Origin: Tabrizicola_A sp965284335
Lineage (GTDB): Bacteria; Pseudomonadota; Alphaproteobacteria; Rhodobacterales; Rhodobacteraceae
Reading direction: 5' to 3' (one strand)
DNA length: 64,000 nt
Assembly (NCBI RefSeq): GCF_965284335.1
Contig: NZ_OZ260076.1
Program-made: the position numbers and the translations under genes
Shown here: in pieces, positions 35,176 to 43,531 of the stretch
Numbering within the stretch: the stretch's first letter is position 1
How the letters are laid out: every line of letters begins with the position of its first letter
The notes under the pieces: generated by a model
The model's input: the letters and a program-made list of their open reading frames with translations, nothing else
Database searches by the model: none
Told to the model about the DNA's origin: nothing

Positions 35176-35180
35176 GGCAG

Positions 35181-35558
35181 ATGATGACCGAGATGACATT
35201 GACCAAAACCCGTATTCGGTCTGGCGTGTGGGAGGGCGTGCTTTCTGGCAGCGCTGATACCCCGATGATTGATGTGCAGCATCTGGAAAAACCGATTTCG
35301 GGGGTGACGGTTACGGCTGTGCCCGATCGTGCTGGCGAGTGGCTGGTTCAGGTGCCGGTGCCTGTCGAGTTGCTCAGCGAGGGCGTGCAAACCTTCTTGA
35401 TCCGTGATGCCGCCACGGGCGAGACGATGCAGCATTTCACCATTATCACTGGCGTGGCCATGGAAGATGACCTACGCGCCGAGGTGGATCTTTTGCGCGC
35501 CGAGTTAGACATGCTCAAACGTGCGTTCCGGCGGCATTGTCTGGAAACGGCGGGTTAA
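35181..35558 (+). CDS. Small conserved hypothetical protein with C-terminal coiled coil
   Basis: This 125-residue protein begins MMTEMTLTKTRIRSGVWEG (start ATG 35181, GAGG upstream). The beta-strand-rich first 90 residues are followed by a short coiled coil, DDLRAEVDLLRAELDMLKRA, near residues 98-117. It follows the DUF6478-like gene directly, so both are probably produced together. No function was recognised. Its end faces the ispH gene across an element with multiple hairpins. Confidence 0.7.
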   Translation: MMTEMTLTKTRIRSGVWEGVLSGSADTPMIDVQHLEKPISGVTVTAVPDRAGEWLVQVPVPVELLSEGVQTFLIRDAATGETMQHFTIITGVAMEDDLRAEVDLLRAELDMLKRAFRRHCLETAG

Positions 35559-35561
35559 AAT

Positions 35562-35630
35562 CCCCTCCTCGCACGCCTTTGGCGTCTCGTCGGGCTGTAT
35601 CCGAAGAGTGTCGAAGACAACGATGAGGGG
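35562..35630. repeat. Multi-hairpin intergenic element, copy 1 (convergent genes)
   Basis: An outer stem pairs CCCCTCCTCG (35562-35571) with CGATGAGGGG (35621-35630), with one mismatch. Inside are three hairpins: ACGCC/GGCGT around TTT (35573-35585), CTCGTCGG/CCGAAGAG (35586-35608) and TGTC/GACA around GAA (35609-35619). The shape is a cloverleaf. It fills almost all of the 74-bp gap between convergent genes and resembles the elements at 52300 and 59662. It is probably a terminator for both strands. Confidence 0.6.
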
Positions 35631-35632
35631 CG

Positions 35633-36586
35633 TCAAGCGTCCGCGCTGCGCAGGACGCGTGGCACTTTGAATTCCACATGTTCCTGCGCCGTTTCCACCA
35701 GTTCAACTGTTGTGGCAAAGCGTGCCTTGAAGGCGTCGATCACTTCGTTGACCAAGAGTTCCGGGGCCGAGGCCCCAGCAGTCACACCCACCGCGCCAAT
35801 GCCCTCAAGCGCGCGCCAGTCAATATCGGTGGCCCGCTGGATCAGCTGGCTATAGCTGCAACCCGCCGCGCTGCCCACTTCGACCAGCCGCATCGAATTT
35901 GACGAATTTGGCGCGCCGATCACCAAAAGCGCGTCAATCTTGGGCGCAATCGCCTTTACAGCTGCCTGCCGATTGGTGGTCGCATAGCAGATGTCTTCAT
36001 GGGCCGGTGCAATGATCTTGGGAAACCGCGCTTGCAGGGCGGCCGCGATTTCGGCGGTGTCATCCACCGACAGGGTGGTTTGGGTGATAAAGGCCAGCTT
36101 TTCCTCATCACGCACCGCCAGTTTGGCCACATCGGCGGGGGTTTCGACCAACAGCACCTCACCTTGGGGCAATTGGCCCATGGTGCCGATCACCTCGGGG
36201 TGACCCTCATGGCCGATCATGATCATCTGCACGCCGTTTTCATAATGCCGGGCCGCCTCATTGTGCACCTTGGTGACCAAAGGACAGGTGGCATCGACGG
36301 CAATCATGTTGCGGCTGGCCGCCTCGGCGGGGACTGCCTTTGGCACCCCATGGGCGGAAAAGATCACGGGTCGGTCAGTGGGGCATTCGTCCAGCTCTTC
36401 GACAAAGATCGCACCTTTGGCGCGCAATCCGTCGACCACGAATTTGTTGTGCACGATTTCATGGCGCACATAGACCGGCGCACCCCATTTCTCAATGGCC
36501 AGCTCCACGATCTTGATCGCCCGGTCCACGCCCGCGCAAAAACCGCGGGGTGCGGCAAGATAAAGGGTCAGCGAAGGAAGCGTCAT
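35633..36586 (-). CDS. ispH: 4-hydroxy-3-methylbut-2-enyl diphosphate reductase
   Basis: This is the last enzyme of the MEP isoprenoid pathway, an oxygen-sensitive 4Fe-4S protein that makes IPP and DMAPP. The 317-residue product has three conserved cysteines: Cys17 in APRGFCAGVD, one in AVDATCPLVTKV near 100, and one in AAGCSYSQL near 250. The family segments VYVRHEIVHN and TQTTLSVDDT are also present. ATG 36586 has AAAGGTGA upstream and matches family N-termini. It faces the small coiled-coil gene. Confidence 0.96.
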   Translation of the reverse strand: MTLPSLTLYLAAPRGFCAGVDRAIKIVELAIEKWGAPVYVRHEIVHNKFVVDGLRAKGAIFVEELDECPTDRPVIFSAHGVPKAVPAEAASRNMIAVDATCPLVTKVHNEAARHYENGVQMIMIGHEGHPEVIGTMGQLPQGEVLLVETPADVAKLAVRDEEKLAFITQTTLSVDDTAEIAAALQARFPKIIAPAHEDICYATTNRQAAVKAIAPKIDALLVIGAPNSSNSMRLVEVGSAAGCSYSQLIQRATDIDWRALEGIGAVGVTAGASAPELLVNEVIDAFKARFATTVELVETAQEHVEFKVPRVLRSADA

Positions 36587-36655
36587 GGGGTCACCTTTGA
36601 ACCGGGGCAATCCAGAGCTAAGGCGTCGCGTGGCTTTGGTCCAGAGGGGAATGAG

Positions 36656-37090
36656 TCAAAATGCCGCCTGTGTTGCCAGCGCCAGCGCAATGTAGCGCCC
36701 GGTTTTGGCCAAGGAGATCAGGATCAAAAACGGCACCAACGGCATCCGCAGCGCCCCGGCCAACGCCACCAAAAGATCACCCCCCGGTGCCCATGACAAA
36801 AGCAAAGACCACCGACCCCAGCGCGCAAACCAGCTTTCAGCGCGTGCCATTTTCTCTGCCGGCAGGTGAAACCAACGCCAGAGGCCCAATCCACCGAGCC
36901 CCCGGCCTGCTGCATAGGTCAGGCAAGACCCCAAGATATTGCCGATGCTGGCTGCAACAACCAAGGCGGTCAAAGACCAGCCATTGGCCGCCAAGGCCAC
37001 AAAGGCCAATTCCGACTGCATCGGAATGGGGGTGGCGGCCAGAAAGGCCGCCAGAAACATTCCCGCAAGTGCAGAGATTTCAGACCACAT
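36656..37090 (-). CDS. YqaA/DedA-like small membrane protein
   Basis: This 144-residue integral membrane protein has four hydrophobic segments. It shows the DedA/YqaA-type fold: FLAAFLAATPIPMQSELAF near 12-30, NILGSCLTYAAGRGLG near 51-66 and GRWSLLLSWAPGGDLLVALAG near 93-112. In E. coli DedA proteins are implicated in membrane homeostasis, possibly as lipid scramblases or proton-dependent transporters; the function of YqaA is open. Arg and Gly positions typical of the family are kept. It is preceded by the NYN gene on the same strand. Confidence 0.8.
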   Translation of the reverse strand: MWSEISALAGMFLAAFLAATPIPMQSELAFVALAANGWSLTALVVAASIGNILGSCLTYAAGRGLGGLGLWRWFHLPAEKMARAESWFARWGRWSLLLSWAPGGDLLVALAGALRMPLVPFLILISLAKTGRYIALALATQAAF

Positions 37091-37127
37091 CGGGCCTAAC
37101 TAAGATGACAAGCCCCCAGTTCCAAGG

Positions 37128-37163
37128 CCGATCCGTCCCGATTGATCGGTCCGAACGGATTGG
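37128..37163 (-). terminator. Hairpin downstream of the NYN gene
   Basis: An outer stem (CCGATCCGT with ACGGATTGG, one G-U pair) encloses an inner stem (CCGAT/ATCGG). It sits 7 bp after the NYN gene stop on the minus strand and has no T-run, so it is a weak terminator candidate. Confidence 0.4.
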
Positions 37164-37169
37164 TTTGAA

Positions 37170-37745
37170 TTACTTGGCTTCGGTGGTCAGCTGGTCATGA
37201 TCAAGCGGGCGCGGATCGCGCGGCGGACGGCCGATCACTTCGCGAAGCTCGTCCAGCTCGATGAAGTTGTCGCATTGGCGGCGCAGTTCATCCGAGATCA
37301 TCGGCGGCTGGCTGCGAATGGTCGACACAACCGAAACCCGCACGCCCTGGCGCTGTAGGCTTTCCACCAGCGGGCGGAAGTCGCCGTCGCCCGAGAAAAT
37401 CACGATATGGTCAACGCGATCAGCAAGCTCCATGGCATCGACGGTCAGTTCGATGTCCATATTGCCTTTGACCTTACGGCGCCCTAGGCTGTCGGTGTAT
37501 TCCTTGGCCGGCTTTGTCCGCATGGTGAAGCCATTATAATGCAGCCAATCAACAAGCGGGCGGATCGGGGAATATTCATCATTTTCCAGCAGTGCCGTGT
37601 AATAAAACACCCGCAACAATCTTCCACGGCGAAGGAATTCTTGACGAAGTAGCTTGTAGTCAATGTCGAAACCTAGTGACTTTGCCGCTGCGTAAAGGTT
37701 CGATCCGTCGATGAACAGTGCCAGCCGCTCGTCTTTGTAAAACAT
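37170..37745 (-). CDS. NYN-domain (LabA-like) protein
   Basis: This 191-residue protein has a NYN/PIN-like nuclease fold, as in LabA and similar RNA-processing proteins. It starts MFYKDERLALFIDGSNLYAA with the first acidic residue Asp13 in FIDGSN. The central acidic site is KGNMDIELTVDAMELADRVD and the C-terminal one is IFSGDGDFRPLVESLQ near residues 108-123, both typical of the family. The presence of all acidic positions suggests catalytic competence. ATG 37745 has AAGGGA upstream. The function of bacterial NYN proteins in this clade is not settled. Confidence 0.85.
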   Translation of the reverse strand: MFYKDERLALFIDGSNLYAAAKSLGFDIDYKLLRQEFLRRGRLLRVFYYTALLENDEYSPIRPLVDWLHYNGFTMRTKPAKEYTDSLGRRKVKGNMDIELTVDAMELADRVDHIVIFSGDGDFRPLVESLQRQGVRVSVVSTIRSQPPMISDELRRQCDNFIELDELREVIGRPPRDPRPLDHDQLTTEAK

Positions 37746-37889
37746 GGTATTTCCCTTCAAATATTTTACGCCAATCGAGCTTTCGTGGAACCACCACATT
37801 CTATAGGTTTTCGAAAAGCGCTTTGTGTCGGGATATCAGCAGGATCGATACGCCAACAAGACTAACTAAAGAAGGCAAAGGCATCGCGA

Positions 37890-38495
37890 TTGGATAGGCA
37901 GGCAGAACAACTTTTGATCGCCCTTGGCGCAAATCAGCCATTCGAAGGGCAAGAGCCGGCGGCTTTGGTTATGGCGGCGGCTAAGGCTGCGGCGATTGCG
38001 CTGGGTGCGGAGCTGCGGCTCAGCCCCTTATACCGCACCCCCTGTTTTCCTGCCGGGGCGGGGCCGGATTATGTCAATGCCGCCGCCATTCTTGTTTGCA
38101 AGCACCCGATCGCGCCGGAGGCCGTGTTGGATGCGCTCCATGCCGTCGAGGCGCGCTATGGTCGTCAGCGCAATCTGCGTTGGGGCGCGCGCACCGTGGA
38201 TATTGATCTGTTGGCCATCGCAGATGCGGTTTTGCCCAATCAGGAGATACACGCCTATTGGCGCACCTTGCCTCCCGACGATCAGGCTCGGCTGGCACCT
38301 GGCCAGCTGATCCTGCCACACCCGCGCTTGCAAGATCGTGCTTTTGTGCTGGTGCCTCTGGCGGATGTTGCCCCAGATTGGCGCCACCCGATTTTGGGGC
38401 AAAGCGTGGCTGAGATGTTGGCGGCCTTACCGCCCGAGGCGCTCAACGAGGTGGTTCGGCTGGAGGTTACAGGGCAACCGGGCGCATCTGATTGA
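37890..38495 (+). CDS. folK: 2-amino-4-hydroxy-6-hydroxymethyldihydropteridine pyrophosphokinase
   Basis: This enzyme transfers pyrophosphate from ATP to the pterin in folate synthesis. The 201-residue protein has LLIALGANQPF at the start, PLYRTPCFPAGAGPDYVNAA near 47-66, the catalytic RWGARTVDIDLLAI near 98-111 and ILPHPRLQDRAFVLVPL near 137-153. The TTG at 37890 was used because an AAAGG motif is about 9 nt upstream and no ATG fits. It is divergent from the NYN gene, and its end leads to rpoZ on the same strand. Confidence 0.92.
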   Translation: MDRQAEQLLIALGANQPFEGQEPAALVMAAAKAAAIALGAELRLSPLYRTPCFPAGAGPDYVNAAAILVCKHPIAPEAVLDALHAVEARYGRQRNLRWGARTVDIDLLAIADAVLPNQEIHAYWRTLPPDDQARLAPGQLILPHPRLQDRAFVLVPLADVAPDWRHPILGQSVAEMLAALPPEALNEVVRLEVTGQPGASD

Positions 38496-38568
38496 TTATG
38501 CGCTTGTCAAGACCCCGTTTCGCGCCTAAATAGGCCCTTCAATTTTCCCAGCCCTACTGGAGCATCCC

Positions 38569-38922
38569 ATGGCCCGCGTGACGGTCGAAGATTGCGTTGA
38601 CAAGGTTCCGAACCGGTTTGAACTGGTGATGTTGGCCGCCCATCGGGCGCGCGAAATCCAGTCAGGTTCCGCCCCGACGGTTGATCGCGACAATGACAAA
38701 AATCCCGTCGTCGCTTTGCGTGAGATTGCGGAAGAAACGCAGCTTGCAGGTTCGCTGCGCGAGCGGATGATCGAGTCGCATCAGACCCAGATCGAGGTGG
38801 ATGAGCCCGAAGAAGATCAGATGGCGCTGCTTATGTCGGGTGAGATTGATCGCCCAATGGCCGATGACATGTCGGAAGAGCGGATGCTGCGCATGTTGAT
38901 GGAAGCTCAGGGCGAAAACTGA
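38569..38922 (+). CDS. rpoZ: RNA polymerase omega subunit
   Basis: This small subunit assists RNA polymerase assembly and binds ppGpp in some bacteria. The 117-residue protein has MARVTVEDCVDKVPNRFEL at the start, AHRAREIQSG and NPVVALREIAEET, all hallmarks of the family. It is followed after 50 bp by the Rsh gene, the normal alphaproteobacterial order, so stringent response and its polymerase partner are linked. Confidence 0.97.
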   Translation: MARVTVEDCVDKVPNRFELVMLAAHRAREIQSGSAPTVDRDNDKNPVVALREIAEETQLAGSLRERMIESHQTQIEVDEPEEDQMALLMSGEIDRPMADDMSEERMLRMLMEAQGEN

Positions 38923-38972
38923 GCGTGATTCGCTGAGAATGGTTCAGGGCCGCAAGGCTGGGCGGGGCGGTG

Positions 38973-41090
38973 ATGATTGACGTTGAAGACCTCATCGCCC
39001 TTGTCCGCAATTACAATCCCCGTTCGAATGCCGATCTGATCCGCCGGGCCTATGCCTATGGCATGCAGATGCATGAAGGGCAGTTCCGCAAATCGGGCGA
39101 GCCGTATTTTACCCATCCCGTGGCCGTTGCCGCGATTTTGACTGAACAGCAGTTGGACGATGCGACCATCGTCACCGCGCTGTTGCATGACACCATCGAA
39201 GATACCAAATCCACCTATACCGAGGTCGAGCGCATGTTCGGCGCCGAAGTGGCCGAGTTGGTGGATGGCGTGACAAAGCTGACCAACTTGCAATTGTCCT
39301 CGACCGAATCGCAGCAGGCCGAGAACTTCCGCAAGCTGTTCATGGCGATGTCGAAAGACCTGCGGGTGATTTTGGTCAAGCTGGCCGACCGTTTGCACAA
39401 CATGCGCACCATTCGCAGCATGAAGCCCGAAAAGCAGGTGCAAAAGGCGCGGGAGACAATGGAAATCTATGCGCCCTTGGCAGGCCGCATGGGGATGCAA
39501 TGGATGCGCGAGGAGTTGGAGGATCTGGCCTTCAAGGTCCTAAACCCCGAAGCCCGCAATTCCATCATCCGCCGCTTTCTGACCTTGCAGAAAGAGGCGG
39601 GGGATGTGGTCCACAAGATCACCGCCGATATTCGGACGGAGTTGGAAAAGGTGCAGATTGACGCCTCGGTCTATGGTCGTGCGAAAAAGCCCTATTCGAT
39701 TTGGCGAAAGATGCAGGAAAAGGATCTGGCCTTTTCGCGTCTGTCCGACATCTATGGCTTTCGGGTCATCTGTGGGTCTGTGGCCGATTGCTATCGGATT
39801 CTGGGCGTGATCCATCAACGCTGGCGCGCCGTGCCGGGCCGGTTCAAAGATTATGTCAGCCAGCCGAAGAATAACGGCTATCGCTCGATCCATACCACTG
39901 TGTCGGGCCGCGATGGCAAACGGGTTGAGGTGCAGATCCGCACCCGCGAGATGCATGAGGTGGCCGAGGCAGGCGTTGCCGCGCATTGGTCTTACCGCGA
40001 AGGCGAACGCGCCAAGAACCCCTTTGCCGTTGATCCGGCCAAATGGATCGCAAGCCTAACTGAACGTTTGGACGAGGAGGACCACGACGAGTTTCTCGAG
40101 AATGTGAAGCTTGAGATGTATTCCGATCAGGTGTTTTGCTTCACCCCCAAGGGCGATGTCGTGCAGCTGCCACGCGGGGCGACTCCTTTGGATTACGCCT
40201 ATTCCATCCATACCCGCATTGGAAATTCCTGCGTATCAGCCAAGGTCGACGGCATCCGCGTGCCATTGTGGACGCGGCTAAAGAATGGCCAATCGGTGGA
40301 AATCATCACCGCAGAGGGCCAGCGCCCGCAGGCCAGCTGGATTGATATTGTCACAACTGGCCGGGCAAAGGCTGCAATCCGAAGATCCTTGCGCGAAGAG
40401 GACCGGGGGCGATTTGTGCGATTGGGCCGCGAGTTGGCGCGCGCCGCTTTTGAACATGTGGGCAAGAAGGCGACGGATAAGGCCTTGCGCACCGCCGCCA
40501 AGATGCTGGGCGTGCCGGATGAAGACGAGCTGTTGGCGCGCCTCGGCTCTGCCGAGTTGACCGCGCGCAAGGTGGTTGAAACGCTTTACCCCGAGCTGTC
40601 GATGTCTGCGGCCGATGAGGTGGATATCGCCCGCCCTGTCGTGGGCCTTGATGACAGCCAAACCTTTCGCCGCGCCCAATGCTGCCAGCCCTTACCGGGC
40701 GAGCGGATTGTGGGCATCGCCTATCGAGGGCAGGGCGTGGTGATCCATGCCATCGACTGCCCTGCGCTGGAAGAGTTTGAGGAACAACCGTCACGTTGGG
40801 TTGATCTGCACTGGCATGCTGGACGTCACAAAGCGGTGAATACCGTCAGTCTTGAAGTGACGATTTCCAATGACGCCGGGGTTTTGGGCCGCGTCTGCAC
40901 CTTGATCGGAGAGCAGAAGGCCAATATCTCGGATCTGCGGTTCACAGAACGTAAACCTGATTTTTATCGGGTGATTGTTGACGTTGACCTGCGCGATGTT
41001 GAACACTTGCACATGGTCATGACCGCGCTTGAGGCCGAGACGGATGTGGCGCAGGTTGCCCGTCATCGGGATGTGACGCGAAAGCCCTAA
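38973..41090 (+). CDS. Bifunctional (p)ppGpp synthetase/hydrolase (Rsh)
   Basis: This enzyme makes and degrades ppGpp, the stringent-response signal. The 705-residue protein has, in order: an HD hydrolase domain at about 45-195 (ALLHDTIEDTKSTY), a synthetase domain at about 230-340 (KPYSIWRKMQEKDL, IYGFRVIC, VEVQIRTREMHEVAE), a TGS domain near 390-445 (VFCFTPKGDVVQLPRG, DYAYSIHTRIGN), a zinc-finger-like CCQPLPG region near 570 and a C-terminal ACT domain (LEVTISNDAGVLGRVC). Both catalytic halves are intact. GTG 38970 directly precedes ATG 38973; ATG is used here. Confidence 0.96.
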   Translation: MIDVEDLIALVRNYNPRSNADLIRRAYAYGMQMHEGQFRKSGEPYFTHPVAVAAILTEQQLDDATIVTALLHDTIEDTKSTYTEVERMFGAEVAELVDGVTKLTNLQLSSTESQQAENFRKLFMAMSKDLRVILVKLADRLHNMRTIRSMKPEKQVQKARETMEIYAPLAGRMGMQWMREELEDLAFKVLNPEARNSIIRRFLTLQKEAGDVVHKITADIRTELEKVQIDASVYGRAKKPYSIWRKMQEKDLAFSRLSDIYGFRVICGSVADCYRILGVIHQRWRAVPGRFKDYVSQPKNNGYRSIHTTVSGRDGKRVEVQIRTREMHEVAEAGVAAHWSYREGERAKNPFAVDPAKWIASLTERLDEEDHDEFLENVKLEMYSDQVFCFTPKGDVVQLPRGATPLDYAYSIHTRIGNSCVSAKVDGIRVPLWTRLKNGQSVEIITAEGQRPQASWIDIVTTGRAKAAIRRSLREEDRGRFVRLGRELARAAFEHVGKKATDKALRTAAKMLGVPDEDELLARLGSAELTARKVVETLYPELSMSAADEVDIARPVVGLDDSQTFRRAQCCQPLPGERIVGIAYRGQGVVIHAIDCPALEEFEEQPSRWVDLHWHAGRHKAVNTVSLEVTISNDAGVLGRVCTLIGEQKANISDLRFTERKPDFYRVIVDVDLRDVEHLHMVMTALEAETDVAQVARHRDVTRKP

Positions 41091-41135
41091 GCTGGGGCAT
41101 TGTGGGGCATTGGGACCCCAAAGGAAGGAAAAGGC

Positions 41136-41855
41136 TTGGTATTCAAGCGCAGAGATCCCATGTCTTGGGGCGCGTGGCTGCGTGAGCAGCTCTATCCGCG
41201 GTCAGGTTTCAAGCGTGCTACGCGCTATGTCTTGCACCGGATGCGCCGCTTGCCAGACCAGCCCCACCGTATTGCGCGTGGGGTGTTTGCCGGGTCGTTG
41301 ATTGGGTTTTTGCCACTGCCGGGGTTGCAGTTCATTGCCGCATGGGCCGCCAGCCGGGCGATCAATGGCAATCTTTTGGCGGCACTTTTGGCCACCTTTA
41401 ACACCAACCCCGTGACCACGCCGTTCTTTGCTGTTTTGGCCATGACCTTGGGCCATTGGATCTTGGGCATCGAAAAGCCCTTGTCTTGGGAATATATCAG
41501 CAGCGCCACCGAACAGGCGGCTGGCGATTTGTGGTTCAATTTCACCGCCATCTTTACATCCGATGTCACCCGCTGGGATGGGCTTTATCAGTTCTGGCAC
41601 GAGATTTACTTGCCCTATTTTATCGGGGCCTTGGGGCCGGGCATCATCTTAAGCTTGATCGGCTATTACATCACGATTCCGCTGGTTGAGGCCTATCAAA
41701 AAGCCCGCGCGGCCAAGGCAGATGACCGTCGCGAAAAACGCTCTAAGTTAAAAGCGACACTTGCCGAGGCAGCGGCCCGCTTGCGCCCGCATCGCGATGG
41801 CGAAAAAGTAGATGGAAAGGCCGACCGAAAAGACCCGGGCGGCGCGACAGACTGA
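41136..41855 (+). CDS. DUF2062-family membrane protein
   Basis: This 239-residue protein has a basic N-terminus (MVFKRRDPMSW), hydrophobic segments near 55-75, 80-100, 160-190 and 175-195, and the conserved TNPVTTPFFAVLA near 90-105, typical of DUF2062. The C-terminal 45 residues are highly charged. TTG 41136 is used because AAGGAAGGAAAAGG lies directly upstream. Its function is unknown. It ends over the start of pdxJ, so the 3' end overlaps the pdxJ ribosome binding site region. Confidence 0.85.
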   Translation: MVFKRRDPMSWGAWLREQLYPRSGFKRATRYVLHRMRRLPDQPHRIARGVFAGSLIGFLPLPGLQFIAAWAASRAINGNLLAALLATFNTNPVTTPFFAVLAMTLGHWILGIEKPLSWEYISSATEQAAGDLWFNFTAIFTSDVTRWDGLYQFWHEIYLPYFIGALGPGIILSLIGYYITIPLVEAYQKARAAKADDRREKRSKLKATLAEAAARLRPHRDGEKVDGKADRKDPGGATD

Positions 41856-41874
41856 TCTGGAAAAGGAGTGGGCG

Positions 41875-42615
41875 TTGGAAAAGCTCCGGCTTGGCGTCAA
41901 CATTGACCATGTGGCTACTGTGCGCAACGCGCGCGGTTCGGTTTGGCCGGACCCGCTGCGCGCGGCCCTTTTGGCCGAGGCCGCGGGTGCCGATGGGATC
42001 ACGGCGCATTTGCGTGAAGATCGGCGCCATATTCGCGATTCCGATATGGAGGCGCTGCGGGCTGGCATTGGCATTCCGTTGAATTTCGAATGCGCCGCCA
42101 CGGAGGAGATGGCCAGCATTGCCTTGCGGTTGAAGCCCCATGCGGTGTGCCTTGTGCCCGAACGCCGCGAAGAGCGCACGACAGAGGGGGGCCTAGATGT
42201 GGCGGGTGACCAAGCTCGTCTTACCCGTTACATTGCACCTTTGCGCGAGGCGGGCTGTCGGGTCTCTATGTTCATCGGCCATGACCCTCGCCAGATCGAA
42301 GCATCGGCCCGCATTGGTGCAGCTGTTGTCGAATTGCACACTGGTCATTACTCAGATCTGCATGCCGAAGGTCGGATGGACGAGGCTCAGGCAGAGTTGG
42401 CCGCCTTGCGCCAAGGCGCGGCCCTTGCCCATTCGCTGGGACTAGAAGTGCATGCAGGCCATGGTCTGACCTATGAAAATGTCGCCCCCATCGCCGCAAT
42501 CCCAGAACTGCGCGAATTGAACATCGGTCATTTCCTGATTGGCGAGGCAATCTTTATGGGCTTGGGGTCAGCCATCGAAGAGATGCGCCGCCGCATGGAT
42601 ATGGCGCGCGGATAG
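41875..42615 (+). CDS. pdxJ: Pyridoxine 5'-phosphate synthase
   Basis: This enzyme condenses 1-deoxyxylulose 5-phosphate with 3-amino-2-oxopropyl phosphate to give pyridoxine 5'-phosphate. The 246-residue product begins (M)EKLRLGVNIDHVATVRNARG. It has GADGITAHLREDRRHI near 45-60, FIGHDPRQIEASARIGA near 130-150, ELHTGHYSD near 155 and LEVHAGHGLTYENV near 205. TTG 41875 was preferred because AAAAGGAG is 7 nt upstream and the product matches family N-termini. The acpS gene expected next was not seen. Confidence 0.95.
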   Translation: MEKLRLGVNIDHVATVRNARGSVWPDPLRAALLAEAAGADGITAHLREDRRHIRDSDMEALRAGIGIPLNFECAATEEMASIALRLKPHAVCLVPERREERTTEGGLDVAGDQARLTRYIAPLREAGCRVSMFIGHDPRQIEASARIGAAVVELHTGHYSDLHAEGRMDEAQAELAALRQGAALAHSLGLEVHAGHGLTYENVAPIAAIPELRELNIGHFLIGEAIFMGLGSAIEEMRRRMDMARG

Positions 42616-42749
42616 CTTCAGCAGGAGCGCTGGGCTCTGTGGCGCAAACTTGACTCCCCGCCGCTCGGCGCGCATGAAGCGCCCCGACGGCGCGGAAAAC
42701 GTTGTTGGAAAACCTGCGGCGACAGACCCTACGAAGGAAAGCGACCACC
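42616..42749 (+). other. pdxJ-lepB junction lacking acpS
   Basis: In Rhodobacterales this position usually holds acpS (holo-ACP synthase), between pdxJ and lepB. Here only 134 bp separate the genes and no ORF can code for the about 130-residue enzyme. The stretch GGGCTCTGTGGCGCAAA (42632-42648) resembles the terminal inverted repeat of IS6-family elements (GGCTCTGTTGCAAA), so it may be a scar of an insertion and deletion. The resemblance is from memory and only about 14 bases, so it is tentative. Confidence 0.4.
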
Positions 42750-43529
42750 ATGGCAAAATCCGAAGGCGGACTTGGCGAAACCATTAAAACGGTGGTTTGG
42801 GCGCTTCTGATCGCGGGTGCGTTTCGCACGCTGTTTTTTCAACCCTTCTGGATCCCATCCGAGTCGATGAAATCGACCCTGCTGATTGGTGATTTTCTGT
42901 TCGTCAACAAGATGGCCTATGGCTATTCGCGCTATTCCTGCCCCTTTGGCATGTGCCCGATTTCGGGCCGCATTTTGGGATCAGAGCCGGAACGCGGCGA
43001 TGTGGTGGTGTTTCGTCACCCGGTCAATGGATCTGACATGATCAAGCGTCTGATTGGTCTGCCGGGGGATCAGATTCAGATGAAACAAGGCGTGCTTTAT
43101 ATCAACGGTGCGGCTGCTCCGCAGGTGGCGGATGGGGTGTTCGAAGAAATCTTCGAACCCCAAGGCCCCATGGCCAACCGCCCCGGCTGCGCCAATGCCC
43201 CGTCTTTGGGCGAGGTTTGTGAAAAACCGCGGTTCCGCGAAACGCTGCCCAATGGCTTGACCCATACCGTTTTGAATATCGGCGACGCCACGGGTTTACC
43301 TGACAATTCTGATGTCTACACTGTGCCCGAGAAACATTACTTCTTTATGGGCGATAACCGCGACAACTCGACCGACAGCCGCTATCCGCAATCGTCGGGC
43401 GGCGTGGGCTTTGTGTCAGAAGAGTTCCTGATCGGCCGGGCGGATCGCGTGATGTTTTCGTCCGCAGGCAGCCGGATGCTGTATTTCTGGACATGGCGCA
43501 GCGACCGCTTCTATGAGGCCATCGAATAG
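42750..43529 (+). CDS. lepB: Signal peptidase I
   Basis: This membrane serine protease removes signal peptides from exported proteins. The 259-residue protein has one N-terminal transmembrane segment (about 12-32). The catalytic Ser39 is in FWIPSESMKST and the general base Lys99 in MIKRLIGLPGD. The box HYFFMGDNRDNSTDSRY follows near 205-222. A Cys-containing insert (YSCPFGMCP) lies near 62-70. ATG 42750 has GAAGGAAAG upstream. It is followed after 2 bp by a second, different signal peptidase gene. Confidence 0.96.
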   Translation: MAKSEGGLGETIKTVVWALLIAGAFRTLFFQPFWIPSESMKSTLLIGDFLFVNKMAYGYSRYSCPFGMCPISGRILGSEPERGDVVVFRHPVNGSDMIKRLIGLPGDQIQMKQGVLYINGAAAPQVADGVFEEIFEPQGPMANRPGCANAPSLGEVCEKPRFRETLPNGLTHTVLNIGDATGLPDNSDVYTVPEKHYFFMGDNRDNSTDSRYPQSSGGVGFVSEEFLIGRADRVMFSSAGSRMLYFWTWRSDRFYEAIE

Positions 43530-43531
43530 GC

